64,000 nt of DNA from Candidatus Peregrinibacteria bacterium (GTDB lineage Bacteria; Patescibacteriota; Gracilibacteria; UBA1369; LOWO2-01-FULL-3): the NCBI GenBank assembly GCA_026395515.1, contig JAPLYN010000005.1, positions 361,521 to 425,520 of the forward strand. Reading direction: 5' to 3'. The position numbers and the translations under genes are program-made. Under the pieces are notes generated by a model that saw only the letters and a program-made list of their open reading frames with translations, did no database searches and had not been told where the DNA came from. This document shows, piece after piece, positions 29,097 to 39,027 of the stretch (positions within the stretch are counted from its first letter, which is position 1; each line of letters begins with the position of its first letter).

Positions 29097-30068
29097 ATGA
29101 AAAATAAACAAATCAAAAAAATAACCTCAGTTTTAATATTTTTAAGCATTTTTTGCCAAATTTCTTACGTTTCCATGGCGAAAACCACAAAATCCACCAC
29201 TAAAACACCTGCCGCCGTCACAAAAACTCAAAAACTTAAAAAAGTAAAATTACCCACCACTAAAAATGGTGACCTTGCCGACAACATTCTCATTTCTGAA
29301 ATTTTCCCAAATCCAAAAGGAACTGACACTGGCCAAGAATGGATAGAACTATTCAACAAAGAAAATCGCAACATTAATCTCGGGAACTGGTCAATCAGCA
29401 TCAACAACACCAGTAAAAATACCAAACCTAAAATCATTAAATTTAACGACAAAACAATTATTAGAGCTAATTCTTACCTAGTTTTAGATTCCTCAACTTA
29501 TAAATTTTCTCTTTTAAATACAAACTGCAAAATTGAACTTAGAGACTTTGTTGGAAAAAGCATCAACAGCATGAAATATGAAAATTCTGAAGAAAACCTA
29601 AGTCTCTCACTAATCAATATTTTAGGCACAAACAAAAACATCACAACTTGGACTACCGCTACAAAGTCCACCGCCAATCCAATTTACTATGAAATTTCAG
29701 GAGAAATTAAAAAGAAACACATCTCCTCAGACAAAAACATTCAAAGTTTCATCGAAATCACCACAAAAGATAATAAACCAATCACCATCACTATTTCTGC
29801 AAAAAATAATTCGGAACTTCTTAACGGAACCCTCAAAGAAAAAGACCAAGTCCTCTTTCTAACAGAAAAAAACAAAGGAGAAAATTATTTATTAATCAGT
29901 TTCAAAATAATAAAAAAGGCACCCCAAAACACAGAAACCGACCAAAACAAAGAAACGTGGATATATTACATCTTTGCTCCAATTATTTTAGGACTCATCT
30001 GGCTACTTAATAAGACCTTTGGCCTGCATCGCAGCATAAAGGATCTGTGCAACATCCGATCTAGTTAA
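29097..30068 (+). CDS. Secreted lamin-tail-domain (LTD) surface protein
   Basis: A 323-residue protein with a signal peptide (residues 1-28, cut near SMA), a Lys/Thr-rich linker and an LTD at about 60-175. The LTD is seen as ILISEIFPNPKGTDTGQEWIELFN, then INLGNWSISI and ANSYLVLDSS. A second beta-rich, OB-like segment covers about 195-275, and a C-terminal membrane anchor about 292-310 (IYYIFAPIILGLIWLL). LTD proteins are frequent on CPR cell surfaces and are thought to bind other surface material. It overlaps the convergent SLH gene by 66 bp. Confidence 0.82.
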   Translation: MKNKQIKKITSVLIFLSIFCQISYVSMAKTTKSTTKTPAAVTKTQKLKKVKLPTTKNGDLADNILISEIFPNPKGTDTGQEWIELFNKENRNINLGNWSISINNTSKNTKPKIIKFNDKTIIRANSYLVLDSSTYKFSLLNTNCKIELRDFVGKSINSMKYENSEENLSLSLINILGTNKNITTWTTATKSTANPIYYEISGEIKKKHISSDKNIQSFIEITTKDNKPITITISAKNNSELLNGTLKEKDQVLFLTEKNKGENYLLISFKIIKKAPQNTETDQNKETWIYYIFAPIILGLIWLLNKTFGLHRSIKDLCNIRSS

Positions 30069-30818
30069 TTCCCAATTTGGAACAAACACAGTTGAATGAA
30101 CTACAACATTATTATCTTTAGCAGCCTTTGCTACACCAATATACCAATCACCAGGATGAACATCATTGTATGGCATATCTTTGATAGTCTCATTCGCAGG
30201 AATTTCAAATCCAAAAGCCTTCAAAACAATCTTCAAAGCCTCACCTTTAGTAATATTATTCAAAACACCATAGTCACCATTATCATAACCATTTACCCAT
30301 CCTTTGTACTTCGCTGCACACACTGAAGGCACGTACCAAGCACCAGGATCATTTTTCAAATCGTTAAAACAGTTTGTCATATTAGCAGCAGGCAAAGAAG
30401 CATAATCTGTATCTGAAGCCTCAGCCAACATCTTCGCAAACTCAGCTCTATTTACCTTAGCATCAGGTCTAAAAGTATTGTCTGGATAACCTCCCACTAC
30501 ACCACGATAGTATAATTGAATAACTGCTTTATAAGCTGGATGCGTATCTGGTAAATCCTTAAAAGGATTTTCTTGTTTAACCTGAACCTGATCACTAGCT
30601 TGACCATCGGAAGTCACGTCAGCAAACATTTTTTTAATATTCGCATTATTTGAATTCATGAATGAAGTCATCGTATATAAAGAAAAACCTGCAAATAAAA
30701 CCAACACTGCCAAAAAGTTTTTATGATTTCTAGACATACCAGTCTCCATAGGAGAATACGTAACTTTAGAAACTTTCTTAGGAGCCGCCTTTGACTTTGA
30801 TGATTTTTTTACAGCCAT
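30003..30818 (-). CDS. S-layer-homology (SLH) domain protein
   Basis: A 271-residue protein with a Lys-rich N-terminus and a membrane anchor at about 32-52 (NFLAVLVLFAGFSLYTMTSF). At least two, probably three, SLH repeats follow: HPAYKAVIQLYYRGVVGGYP/FRPDAKVNRAEFAKML, then YKGWVNGYDN/NNITKGEALKIVLKA, then AKDNNVVVHS/WELTRSDVAQIL. SLH domains usually bind pyruvylated wall polymers or the S-layer. The gene is 11 nt upstream of the AI-2E-like transporter gene on the same strand. Confidence 0.87.
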   Translation of the reverse strand: MAVKKSSKSKAAPKKVSKVTYSPMETGMSRNHKNFLAVLVLFAGFSLYTMTSFMNSNNANIKKMFADVTSDGQASDQVQVKQENPFKDLPDTHPAYKAVIQLYYRGVVGGYPDNTFRPDAKVNRAEFAKMLAEASDTDYASLPAANMTNCFNDLKNDPGAWYVPSVCAAKYKGWVNGYDNGDYGVLNNITKGEALKIVLKAFGFEIPANETIKDMPYNDVHPGDWYIGVAKAAKDNNVVVHSTVFVPNWELTRSDVAQILYAAMQAKGLIK

Positions 30819-30829
30819 AAAATTTAATA

Positions 30830-31969
30830 TTAATGTTTAAGAACTTTACCATACTCTGCTTCGTAAATTTGGAAGAAAGACATCAAGAACATAAGCACTA
30901 GTGGACCAATAATCACACCTTGTAGTCCCATAGTCCAGATTCCACCCATAATTACAAAGAAAGTAAGAAGAGGATAAGTATTAGCTTTACCACCAATCAA
31001 ATAAGGTCTCGCAAAATTATCAACAAGACCAATAACCAATGCACCCCAAATTAAAATAAAAATTGCAGGTCCATATTGTCCCATAATCGCCAAAATAATA
31101 CCTGCTGGAACCCAGATAATTGCAGTTCCAAAAAGAGGAACTAAAGAGAAAAAAGCCATCGCTGTTCCCCAAAAAATAGGATTAGAAATACCCGCAAACA
31201 TAAAACCAATGCCTCCCACAAAACCTTGCAAAATAGCTGTCAAAAACACTCCAACTAAAATAGCTTTTGACATCACCGCAATTTTATCAAAGAGATCTGT
31301 CTCATATAAAGAAGGTAAAGGACTTGCAGCCTTAATTTTTTCCACAATTTTCTTTCCATCCTTGAAGAAATAGTACATTGAGAAAAGCAAAATAAACACA
31401 TTCACAAAGAAATTTGAAATACTTGAAATTAAAGTAGCTACTTGCGCTACAAGATAAGTACTCAAAGACTGAGCCATATCCAAAACAGTTTTTTTAATAT
31501 CAATTTTCTGAAGATCAACCACTGTCTTTACCTTTTCATTTAAATCATAAAAAACACCTCCATGCTGCCATTGTAGAAATTTATCAAACACACCAGAATT
31601 AACTTTCAATTGTATAGCCTGATAAGTACTAGCTGCTTCACCAGCCATTAAAATCACGAAAATCGTCAAAGGCACTACCGTCAATAAAATTACTACCAAG
31701 CACGTAACAAAAGACGCTGTTCCTTCCCATCCTCTGAAAAGCTTTAAAACCTTTTTATAAAGAGGATAAAAGGCAATACTCAAAACAACTCCGATGAATA
31801 TAACTGTTAAAAAAGGCTCTAGAATCTGAAAGAACAAAACTGCACTAAAAATTAAACAAAAAAGTAAAAAATAACCAGGCAACTTCTCGATGATGATGGA
31901 CTTTTGAGGAGCAACATCAGAAATATGAAGAGGATTCTTATCTAACTTGGAATGAGTAGGTTTTTCCAT
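30830..31969 (-). CDS. AI-2E/PerM-family membrane transporter
   Basis: A 379-residue multi-pass protein with about eight membrane segments. The family's conserved C-terminal part is visible (FVGGIGFMFAGISNPIFWG; SLVPLFGTAIIWVPAGI; DNFARPYLIGGKANTYPLLT; GGIWTMGLQGVIIGPLV). Members include the putative AI-2 exporter TqsA and Na+/H+ antiporters, so the substrate cannot be given. Confidence 0.88.
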   Translation of the reverse strand: MEKPTHSKLDKNPLHISDVAPQKSIIIEKLPGYFLLFCLIFSAVLFFQILEPFLTVIFIGVVLSIAFYPLYKKVLKLFRGWEGTASFVTCLVVILLTVVPLTIFVILMAGEAASTYQAIQLKVNSGVFDKFLQWQHGGVFYDLNEKVKTVVDLQKIDIKKTVLDMAQSLSTYLVAQVATLISSISNFFVNVFILLFSMYYFFKDGKKIVEKIKAASPLPSLYETDLFDKIAVMSKAILVGVFLTAILQGFVGGIGFMFAGISNPIFWGTAMAFFSLVPLFGTAIIWVPAGIILAIMGQYGPAIFILIWGALVIGLVDNFARPYLIGGKANTYPLLTFFVIMGGIWTMGLQGVIIGPLVLMFLMSFFQIYEAEYGKVLKH

Positions 31970-32015
31970 GACCTAAATATATATCATATTCCCTAAGGAA
32001 AGGAAGATGAAATTT

Positions 32016-34244
32016 CTAGATCAAAGGCTCTTCAAATTCTGGATCTCCCTCTGGAGCAGCATTAGCAAATTCACCAGACTCATCCCATTTAGCCAAAGTT
32101 TCTTCTACTTTAGCCCTTGGTTCGCAATAAGTCTTACGAGAATTTTCAATAATTTCTTTCACAAAATTCTTTTTTATCTTAGGTACATCCATAGTTCTTG
32201 CCGAGAAAGCTTCACGGATTTCACCATTAATAGACATCTTACAATAAAATTCACGTACACCAAGATTGATAATATCTCTTTCTTTGAATATAGGATTATA
32301 TTCTTGAGCTAACACATCAGCATCATCCGCACCAACACGGAAACTAATCATAGAACCAACGTTACCAAAAACCGTTTTCTGAATCAGACCAGTCAATTGC
32401 CCCATATACTGATGAGCAATCGTCAAATCTAATCTATATTTACGAGCTTCAGACAAAATTTCTGCAAACGTATCTGTCGCAAAGTTTTGAAACTCATCCA
32501 CGTAAAAATAGAAATCTTTACGATCTTCTTCTTTCATATCTGCACGACTCATGGCTGCCTGGTACATCTTTGTAATAATCATTGCCCCCATCAGTCCGCT
32601 ATTTTCTTCACCGAGAAGACCTTTGGAAACCTTCATGAGCAAGATTTTCTGACCATCCATAATCTCACGAATATTAATCTTATTTTTTGGCTGACCAATT
32701 ATATTACGAATCATGTTCGTCGCTACAAACTGACCCACCTTATTAAGCAAAGGAGTAATGGCTTCCGCATCAAATTTTTCACTCCATCCGGCAAATTCAG
32801 AAACCCAGAAATTCTTCACCACGTTATCCTTAATTCTGGAAACTATAGTCTGACGATAATTTTTATCAGTAAGCATTTTCAAGATAGAAAGCACTGTAGT
32901 GTTTGGACTATCAAGCAACGCCAAAACCGTATAACGCAACACATGCTCAAGCCTATCCGTCCAGTTCGAACCAAAAAGTTTCTTAAAAATAAACAAGAAA
33001 CCAATAGTCACCTGCATCTTATATTCCTCAGCTACATTTTCGAGAGGATTGAAAGAAATAGGAAAATTCACATCCGAAGGATCAAAATAAATCACATCCT
33101 TAATACGATGCTCGGGCACAAATTCCAAAACATTATCCACCAAATCTCCATGCGGATCTAGCACGGCAACTCCTTTCCCACTCATAATATCTGAGTATAT
33201 AAGGAGCTCCAGTAATTTAGATTTACCAGAACCAGACTTACCTACTGCATATAAATGACGACGACGATCTATACGTTTAATACCAAACTTATCAAAATTA
33301 TTATGATAGTTAGTAATACCAAAAAGACTCACATCATCCTCTCCTATCTTAGGCAAATCTTGAGGAGCTTCAGATTTTTTCGCTAATACATGCACAATGT
33401 GAGGTACGATATCCGGATTTGGCAGATGGTATAAAGTAGCCAATTCTGTAGGACCAACCAGAAATGGCATCACCAACTTACGTTGTTTGTATTCACTCAA
33501 AAATTCCTTTTCACTCATATCCACGGTCTTGAATTCCTGAATATCAGTTTCATTATATTGATAAAAACTATGCGTAATAGCATGAAGTTTACGATGAGAT
33601 TCAGCCTCAGTCTTCGCTAAATAACCGCATCTGATAGTCATTTCAAAAGGCTCGCCATGTTTAAGTTTCTCCATGGCTAACTCTTTACGATGCTGAATCA
33701 CGCTATGCTCATCCTTAGCACGAAGTCTATCGCGAATATTGAAAGTTTTCTTGAAATTATTCCATCTTACAGCCCATTTTCTTGTGAAATGATAACCAGC
33801 TGACTCTTCAATTGGATGAACTACGAATTGTACCCAAACTTGTTCTCCGGAATTAATCTTTGAAATAATCGAAAACAATCTACTCTGACTATCATCCTCA
33901 AAATGAGAAAAAGTTTTAAAAGGATAAATATCTCCATATTTCATTTTTATACGTGCACCAGTCAAATAGAGCTGACCATTTCCTGGTTTATAATTATCAA
34001 CATAATCTGAAGTTTCTTTAATCTCACAATCTGGAAAAGTCGCATAAAGCAAACCTTCTATAGTCTCAAATAAATTATCCGGAACCGCAAAAAACAAATA
34101 GGTATACTGCTCATAACCGAAAAATTCCATCGAAAGATAAGAATTATGCGCAGTCTTATGAAGATTCACCAAAAGCTCTTCATATAACCTTTCCTTTTTT
34201 TTCTCGCCGTCACCCTGAGGCACGACAACCTGGAAATATTTCAT
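32016..34244 (-). CDS. TraG/VirD4-HerA-like secretion or DNA-translocation ATPase
   Basis: A 742-residue protein. The N-terminal 330 residues are a non-catalytic mixed domain (DUF8128-like by position). A RecA-type ATPase follows: Walker A AVGKSGSGKSKLLELL, a GVAVLDPHGDLVDNVLEF segment typical of conjugation coupling proteins, Walker B FYFYVDEFQNFATD and sensor LTIAHQYMGQL. Such ATPases are common on CPR chromosomes and are usually linked with type IV pilus or secretion machinery or DNA uptake. No other conjugation gene is nearby, so its role stays open. No membrane helices are evident. Confidence 0.83.
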   Translation of the reverse strand: MKYFQVVVPQGDGEKKKERLYEELLVNLHKTAHNSYLSMEFFGYEQYTYLFFAVPDNLFETIEGLLYATFPDCEIKETSDYVDNYKPGNGQLYLTGARIKMKYGDIYPFKTFSHFEDDSQSRLFSIISKINSGEQVWVQFVVHPIEESAGYHFTRKWAVRWNNFKKTFNIRDRLRAKDEHSVIQHRKELAMEKLKHGEPFEMTIRCGYLAKTEAESHRKLHAITHSFYQYNETDIQEFKTVDMSEKEFLSEYKQRKLVMPFLVGPTELATLYHLPNPDIVPHIVHVLAKKSEAPQDLPKIGEDDVSLFGITNYHNNFDKFGIKRIDRRRHLYAVGKSGSGKSKLLELLIYSDIMSGKGVAVLDPHGDLVDNVLEFVPEHRIKDVIYFDPSDVNFPISFNPLENVAEEYKMQVTIGFLFIFKKLFGSNWTDRLEHVLRYTVLALLDSPNTTVLSILKMLTDKNYRQTIVSRIKDNVVKNFWVSEFAGWSEKFDAEAITPLLNKVGQFVATNMIRNIIGQPKNKINIREIMDGQKILLMKVSKGLLGEENSGLMGAMIITKMYQAAMSRADMKEEDRKDFYFYVDEFQNFATDTFAEILSEARKYRLDLTIAHQYMGQLTGLIQKTVFGNVGSMISFRVGADDADVLAQEYNPIFKERDIINLGVREFYCKMSINGEIREAFSARTMDVPKIKKNFVKEIIENSRKTYCEPRAKVEETLAKWDESGEFANAAPEGDPEFEEPLI

Positions 34245-34312
34245 GCTAAAACTAGTTTACACTAGTATCACATTATATCATATAAACACCACCTGGGGAT
34301 AGTATTTTTAAC

Positions 34313-35203
34313 CTAAAAATACAAGTAGACGAAGCCCATAAGTATAAGAAGAAAGGACATTCCTTTTATCACTAAATCCTCCTTTTTCACCGAATCCCTG
34401 GGGATTTCATTGATAAACCTATGCAAAATCAATCCTGAGATCAAAGCAAACAATGGCTGCAAACCTACAATTACACTGGTCAAAGCCGCTTTACCCAAGG
34501 TCAAAGCATAAGCGAAAAACAAAGAACCTAAAGTACCAAATATGGCAGAAACAAATAGCAAATTCCAACCCTTCATAGGCAACTTAGTTTCCCTCCAAAT
34601 AGCTCGATATTTAGGCATTAGGAATATAAATCCACCAAGCAAACTACTACCCAATAATTCTATTGAAAAAGCCGACCAGAAATTAGGAAAAGCTCCCACA
34701 TATTTCTTAAACATCACATCCCCCACTGACCACAAAACATCAGCAATTAAAACCAAAACGAAAGCCTGACTAAAGTGCCATTTGCTTTCTTTCTTTTTAA
34801 AAGCCGCTAACACACTTCCGGTTAGAATAAGGACAAAAGCTACAATTTGACTCACATTCAAAGTTTCACCAATCATCACCATTCCCAAAAGCAGAATCAT
34901 TATTGGTTGAAATTGTAGAATCAGCACTACCCTACTAACTTCTTCAAGCTGCATCGCCTTATAATAGAAGACAAACGCTAACATCCAAATAATTCCCGCC
35001 GTAAACATCCAAAAGAAAGGCCAATTTAAAACCAAACCTCCGCCAAAAAATATCATTAAACCAATAGCCACTGGCAATTTAACCAAAGCAAAAACGCTGG
35101 TAAGAACAAAATCGTTTTTCACCCAACTTCTCCTCATCGCCGCATCCACGGGATTAGCAAAACCCCAACAAAGAGGCGCCAAAATTGCAAACAGTAACCA
35201 CAT
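34313..35203 (-). CDS. EamA/DMT-family transporter
   Basis: A 296-residue protein with ten membrane segments in two homologous EamA halves: LAPLCWGFANPVDAAMRR starts the first, VLIADVLWSVGDVMFKKYVG the second. Typical exporters of metabolites or amino acids; the substrate is unknown. It is 7 nt from the Cys-rich protein gene that follows it upstream on the same strand. Confidence 0.88.
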   Translation of the reverse strand: MWLLFAILAPLCWGFANPVDAAMRRSWVKNDFVLTSVFALVKLPVAIGLMIFFGGGLVLNWPFFWMFTAGIIWMLAFVFYYKAMQLEEVSRVVLILQFQPIMILLLGMVMIGETLNVSQIVAFVLILTGSVLAAFKKKESKWHFSQAFVLVLIADVLWSVGDVMFKKYVGAFPNFWSAFSIELLGSSLLGGFIFLMPKYRAIWRETKLPMKGWNLLFVSAIFGTLGSLFFAYALTLGKAALTSVIVGLQPLFALISGLILHRFINEIPRDSVKKEDLVIKGMSFLLILMGFVYLYF

Positions 35204-35209
35204 ATAAAT

Positions 35210-36877
35210 TTAGTAAATCTCCTTCAAATAACATTCCTCACAGTAAACTATATTTTTACTTTCAGGAAGATAAACTGTCTGAACATTTTTGCTACACTTT
35301 GAACATTTCCTCTCATACAAACGATGAGCATCATGCAATTTTAGCCTGTCATAATGCCTCTGATCCGGATGACGACGCGGCACAGGTATTTTCATTCTCT
35401 GATAGAATTTCAACTCCTGCGGAAGAACTTTATACCTCTTTCCAGTCACCTCACATTTCAAAACTTTTTCAAGAATAGTTTCATCAACCTTACTAATATC
35501 ATCTGGAGCAACACTTTCCTCTCCCTCAATTTTTTCAATCACTTCATCGTGCCATCTAGCACCCAATTTCAAAGCTTCTTCTTTCTTTATTGGGAAATAC
35601 TCCATCGCTACTGTCTCATTGTAATCACAAGGGGCCAATTCGTAAGGAAAAAATTCACCCCAAATCCCTTCTTTTTGCATTTGCTCAATAATTTTAGCCA
35701 CAATTTTTTCATATTCTTCTTTTGTATATTGTTTATTAAAAATGCAATAACGCTTATTTCTTAAACCAACACAACCAAATAAATCTCTAGAATTCAAACA
35801 ATCCATAGAATAATGCACACTATCGCAATACCAAACAAAGTAAGTTCCAATCAGATTTGAACCAACAGTGGAGCAAGCATTATAACAAAATTGTAAACCG
35901 TCAGGACCACTATAAACACCATCGTAAGTACAAACGGATTTAGGGGAATTATGAATATATTTACAATCCTCAGAGCCTTTAACATCATAAGAAAAATGAC
36001 AATTTTTCGAATTAAAAATTGCATCACCACTACAGTTTTCACTGGCATAAATATGTGACTGCACATGTGGCAAATTAGCTTTTAAATCAGCTAACTTTTT
36101 ACGCAGAAATTCAATATTAGTATGAGTCAGATATTCGTAATCCTTTACGAATTCTTGATATTTTTCCTTTCCAACAAACTGATTCAATATACAATATTCC
36201 TTTGATCTAAGCCCAAAACAGCAAATACAATTTTTACAACCGTTACAATCTTCAATCATCGTTGAGTCACTGCAATTCCTACAATTTGTAAAAAATCTAC
36301 AACCATAACAAGCATCCGAAGCCACACCCTGATAACAAAATTCACAAGAATAAAGACACAAAGAATCCAAACAATTCTTCGCTCCGGTAATATATTTTCC
36401 AAACATACAATCCTCATTATTACTTGCTCCGAAAAGCAAATAACAATTTTTAACAAAAAGCGAATAGCAAGTATAGTAACTGTTCTCCACACTAATTGTA
36501 TGAAGAGAAACACGAGGCACATCTAAATATAATTCCCTGAATTGTTCAAAAAAAGGACGAGAAAAATCATATTCACGACCATAAATCATTGGATCCCACT
36601 TATCACTCCACCACTCCGGCTGATCATAAACTTTATATGGCTTGTCTGGAGAATAAATTGAAAGAATCTGGCGACCAGAAAGATCGCACTTACGAGTGTA
36701 GAGTTTTCGCTCATTACGCATACTTAGTCGTCGTTGCTGACGACAAAGCGGACACATCTTTGGAGTCGGAATTGAAAACTTTTTTCCATCAAAAGTAGGA
36801 GAAAGCTTATCATAAGCCTTTAAATCCTCATCAGTTATTTCAAAATTTGAACTACATTGTGTACATTGCTTCACCAT
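35210..36877 (-). CDS. Cys-rich zinc-ribbon repeat protein of unknown function
   Basis: The start is ATG 36877 (MVKQCTQCSSNFEI); the frame upstream is not protein-like and overlaps the divergent gene. The 555-residue product has an N-terminal zinc ribbon (CTQC ... CPLCRQQ), a central region of regularly spaced Cys in a solenoid-like pattern (YSCEFCYQGV, CYGCRFFTNCRNC, CNGCKNCICC) and a C-terminal ribbon (CSKCSKN ... CEEC). Two similar blocks occur: FGLRSKEYCILNQF and VGLRNKRYCIFNKQY. I do not know a function; metal or nucleic-acid binding is likely. Confidence 0.75.
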   Translation of the reverse strand: MVKQCTQCSSNFEITDEDLKAYDKLSPTFDGKKFSIPTPKMCPLCRQQRRLSMRNERKLYTRKCDLSGRQILSIYSPDKPYKVYDQPEWWSDKWDPMIYGREYDFSRPFFEQFRELYLDVPRVSLHTISVENSYYTCYSLFVKNCYLLFGASNNEDCMFGKYITGAKNCLDSLCLYSCEFCYQGVASDACYGCRFFTNCRNCSDSTMIEDCNGCKNCICCFGLRSKEYCILNQFVGKEKYQEFVKDYEYLTHTNIEFLRKKLADLKANLPHVQSHIYASENCSGDAIFNSKNCHFSYDVKGSEDCKYIHNSPKSVCTYDGVYSGPDGLQFCYNACSTVGSNLIGTYFVWYCDSVHYSMDCLNSRDLFGCVGLRNKRYCIFNKQYTKEEYEKIVAKIIEQMQKEGIWGEFFPYELAPCDYNETVAMEYFPIKKEEALKLGARWHDEVIEKIEGEESVAPDDISKVDETILEKVLKCEVTGKRYKVLPQELKFYQRMKIPVPRRHPDQRHYDRLKLHDAHRLYERKCSKCSKNVQTVYLPESKNIVYCEECYLKEIY

Positions 36878-36944
36878 ATGGGCAAATTTTAACACAAAAC
36901 GAAAACTATGATAGAATAAATACGAAAAATAATCCCCTTTTCTC

Positions 36945-37661
36945 ATGAGTCCAGATAGACTTCCTCCAGAAAAACAACTTCCACCGAGAGATCCAGAAAA
37001 TACTCCCGAGAGACTTCCAAACGAACGTGATGCAATAAAAAAGGAAGCAAAAAATCTTCGTAAAGGTCTAGATACAGCAGAAAAACCAATTCCTTGGGGC
37101 ACAGTAGTCTTTGAAGGTTTTGGCAAAGTGGAATGGGATAAAGCCACAAATAAACTAACAATGGCTCCTAAAGCATCAACTCAAAAACGAAAAGATCCTA
37201 AAGAATTTCAGGAAACTCACGCCGCATTAGTAATAAGCGATGGAAAATTCAAACAACCTTTTCAGCTTAGCTACACGATGAAAACTACAAAACAGCTTCG
37301 CCAAAATGAACCAGCCAATAATTGGGAAGTAGGATGGGCAGTATTTGGATACAAAGATGATGGAAAATTTAAATATACAATGTTGAAACCAAAAGGCTAC
37401 GAAATGGGAGAATCTCTACTCAATGACGCACAAGAATTTCTCGATGAAGCATCGGACGAATTTCCAATAAATCAGGAGTACAAAGTAGAAATGAAAGTAG
37501 AAAACGATACGGTCTACATGAGTGTGAATGGACGCAAATATCCTCCATACAAGATGTTTGGCGAAGGCAAAAAAGACCACCTTACCGCAGATGGCAAATT
37601 AGGATTCTACACCGAAGATGCAGCAGTCGAAGTGAAAGATATTAAGATGGAACAGTTATAA
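36945..37661 (+). CDS. Concanavalin-like lectin/glucanase-fold protein (DUF1080-like)
   Basis: A 238-residue protein, no signal peptide, with a charged N-terminal 45 residues (Pro/Arg/Asp/Lys). The beta-sandwich at about 50-235 has the pattern of LamG/DUF1080 domains: WEVGWAVFGYKDDGKFKY, YKVEMKVENDTVYMSVNGR and GKLGFYTEDAAVEVKDIKM. No catalytic residues can be picked out. It diverges from the Cys-rich gene with 67 bp between, and meets the next gene convergently. Confidence 0.6.
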   Translation: MSPDRLPPEKQLPPRDPENTPERLPNERDAIKKEAKNLRKGLDTAEKPIPWGTVVFEGFGKVEWDKATNKLTMAPKASTQKRKDPKEFQETHAALVISDGKFKQPFQLSYTMKTTKQLRQNEPANNWEVGWAVFGYKDDGKFKYTMLKPKGYEMGESLLNDAQEFLDEASDEFPINQEYKVEMKVENDTVYMSVNGRKYPPYKMFGEGKKDHLTADGKLGFYTEDAAVEVKDIKMEQL

Positions 37662-37663
37662 AT

Positions 37664-38170
37664 CTACATCTTTCTAGAATCATAAGCCCAATGAAGCAAA
37701 GCTTGTCTTTGCTTTCTACGACAATTTAAATCGCCAGTTATACAATTCTTTCTAAGCTGCGCAATGTGACGAGTCATCGCTAACCAACGCTTAATTTGTC
37801 TCTCATCATCATCCGTCCTTCTGCCCATATAATAGCGACAATACCACTGGAACCAACCTCTCGGATCTTGAGGATGAATCCAATCTTTTTTACGCCAATA
37901 TGAAAGTGGCTTAGAAGCATCAACTTCAAAATAATTTAATTCTTCGTCATGCCCAGGCTTACCCTCAGGATAAAATTTGGCTTTAGTAAACCAATCATCC
38001 GGGAATTCCTTTCTGCAATCCCTCATATACCTTCCACCAAAAACACCCAGAGCAAGCATTTGCTTAGGTGTTAATTGAGGCTTAAATCTAGTATCGAAAT
38101 TCTTTCCCATAGGCTGAGAAAGAATATAAGTACACTTCTGCATTTTGTCTTTCACTACAACCTTCTTCAT
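37664..38170 (-). CDS. Conserved hypothetical protein
   Basis: A 168-residue soluble, basic, Trp/Tyr-rich protein. Recognisable stretches are LALGVFGGRYMRDCRKEFPDDWF, HPQDPRGWFQWYCRYYMGRR and a C-terminal KQRQALLHWAYDSRKM. It is well conserved in character (invariant-looking Gly/Arg/Trp), but I cannot name a function. Its start overlaps the stop of the DUF2177 gene by 4 bp, so the two are translated together. Confidence 0.65.
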   Translation of the reverse strand: MKKVVVKDKMQKCTYILSQPMGKNFDTRFKPQLTPKQMLALGVFGGRYMRDCRKEFPDDWFTKAKFYPEGKPGHDEELNYFEVDASKPLSYWRKKDWIHPQDPRGWFQWYCRYYMGRRTDDDERQIKRWLAMTRHIAQLRKNCITGDLNCRRKQRQALLHWAYDSRKM

Positions 38171-38568
38171 GAAAAATACTTAGTTATCAAAACTGTAATC
38201 ACGCTCACAGTTCCAGTAAGCAGTGATCCCCAAATAAGATCTACAATTGTCACAATCAAAGGCCAGTTTTTCAACGTCGCTTGATTCGAAAGATCATAAG
38301 CAGAATAAGCAACAAGGCCTAAAAGCGCGCCAAAAAGGAACACTTTCAACAAACTAAAATGTCCTTGAATCGCTGGAATAATTACCAACATTGTAAGCCC
38401 AAAAGCATAAATTAAATAAAAAATTCCCGCAGGCAAAAGCTGGAAATTTTTGCTCATCATCTCCCCTAATTTCACAGCATAAAAACTTTTACCCATAAGC
38501 GTAAGCCACACACCATCAATTACAAGTAATGATACTAAAGCCGAAAAAAATGAGATTACAATTTGCAT
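38167..38568 (-). CDS. DUF2177 membrane protein
   Basis: A 133-residue protein with four membrane helices and the DUF2177 signature: IDGVWLTLMGKSFYAVKLGEMM in helix 1 and its following loop, LLGLVAYSAYDLSNQATLKNWPL in the third, then VDLIWGSLLTGTVSV. Function unknown. It overlaps the preceding hypothetical gene by 4 bp and lies 6 nt from the DUF2892 gene. Confidence 0.83.
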   Translation of the reverse strand: MQIVISFFSALVSLLVIDGVWLTLMGKSFYAVKLGEMMSKNFQLLPAGIFYLIYAFGLTMLVIIPAIQGHFSLLKVFLFGALLGLVAYSAYDLSNQATLKNWPLIVTIVDLIWGSLLTGTVSVITVLITKYFS

Positions 38569-38574
38569 ATATTT

Positions 38575-38889
38575 TTAATTAATTGGACATGAATTTTTAC
38601 CAATAGCCGCATACAAACCACACCAGCTAAAAATCGCTTCGAAGAAAGTAAAACCAGCAAAGAAAAATAGCACAGGACTCCATTCAGTCATCACCGCCCA
38701 CACCACAAGCACTACACCAATTACCGCACGCAAAACACGACCCGTCATATCGATATTTCTCTGCACTCCATAGGGTGTCTTCTTAGCAAATTTCTTTAGA
38801 ACCAAACGATACAAAAATCCAAAAACAAAACCTCCAAGCAAAGCCAAAAATACATACAAAGCAACTTCCGCAGAAAAATTATTGAACAT
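38575..38889 (-). CDS. DUF2892/YgaP-like membrane protein
   Basis: A 104-residue protein with an N-terminal helix (about 10-28) and a DUF2892 core at about 42-104: QRNIDMTGRVLRAVIGVVLV, then FAGFTFFEAIFSWCGLYAAIGKNSC. Related C-terminal domains are found in rhodanese YgaP. It is the first gene of a three-gene run with DUF2177 and the basic hypothetical protein. Confidence 0.8.
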   Translation of the reverse strand: MFNNFSAEVALYVFLALLGGFVFGFLYRLVLKKFAKKTPYGVQRNIDMTGRVLRAVIGVVLVVWAVMTEWSPVLFFFAGFTFFEAIFSWCGLYAAIGKNSCPIN

Positions 38890-38932
38890 TAAAATTGGAT
38901 AAGGAAATTACTAACAATATAGCATAATTTCA

Positions 38933-39022
38933 TGGCGGAGAGAGAGGGATTCGAACCCTCGAGGAACTTGCGCCCCTACCGCTTTTCGAGAGCGGCGCCT
39001 TCAACCACTCGGCCATCTCTCC
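38933..39022 (-). tRNA. tRNA-Ser(CGA)
   Basis: A 90-nt tRNA with a long variable arm. Acceptor GGAGAGA/TCTCTCC, discriminator G and encoded CCA, anticodon stem CCGCT/AGCGG with loop CTCGAAA, giving anticodon CGA (codon UCG). T loop GTTCGAATC. Confidence 0.97.
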
Positions 39023-39027
39023 AAGGA

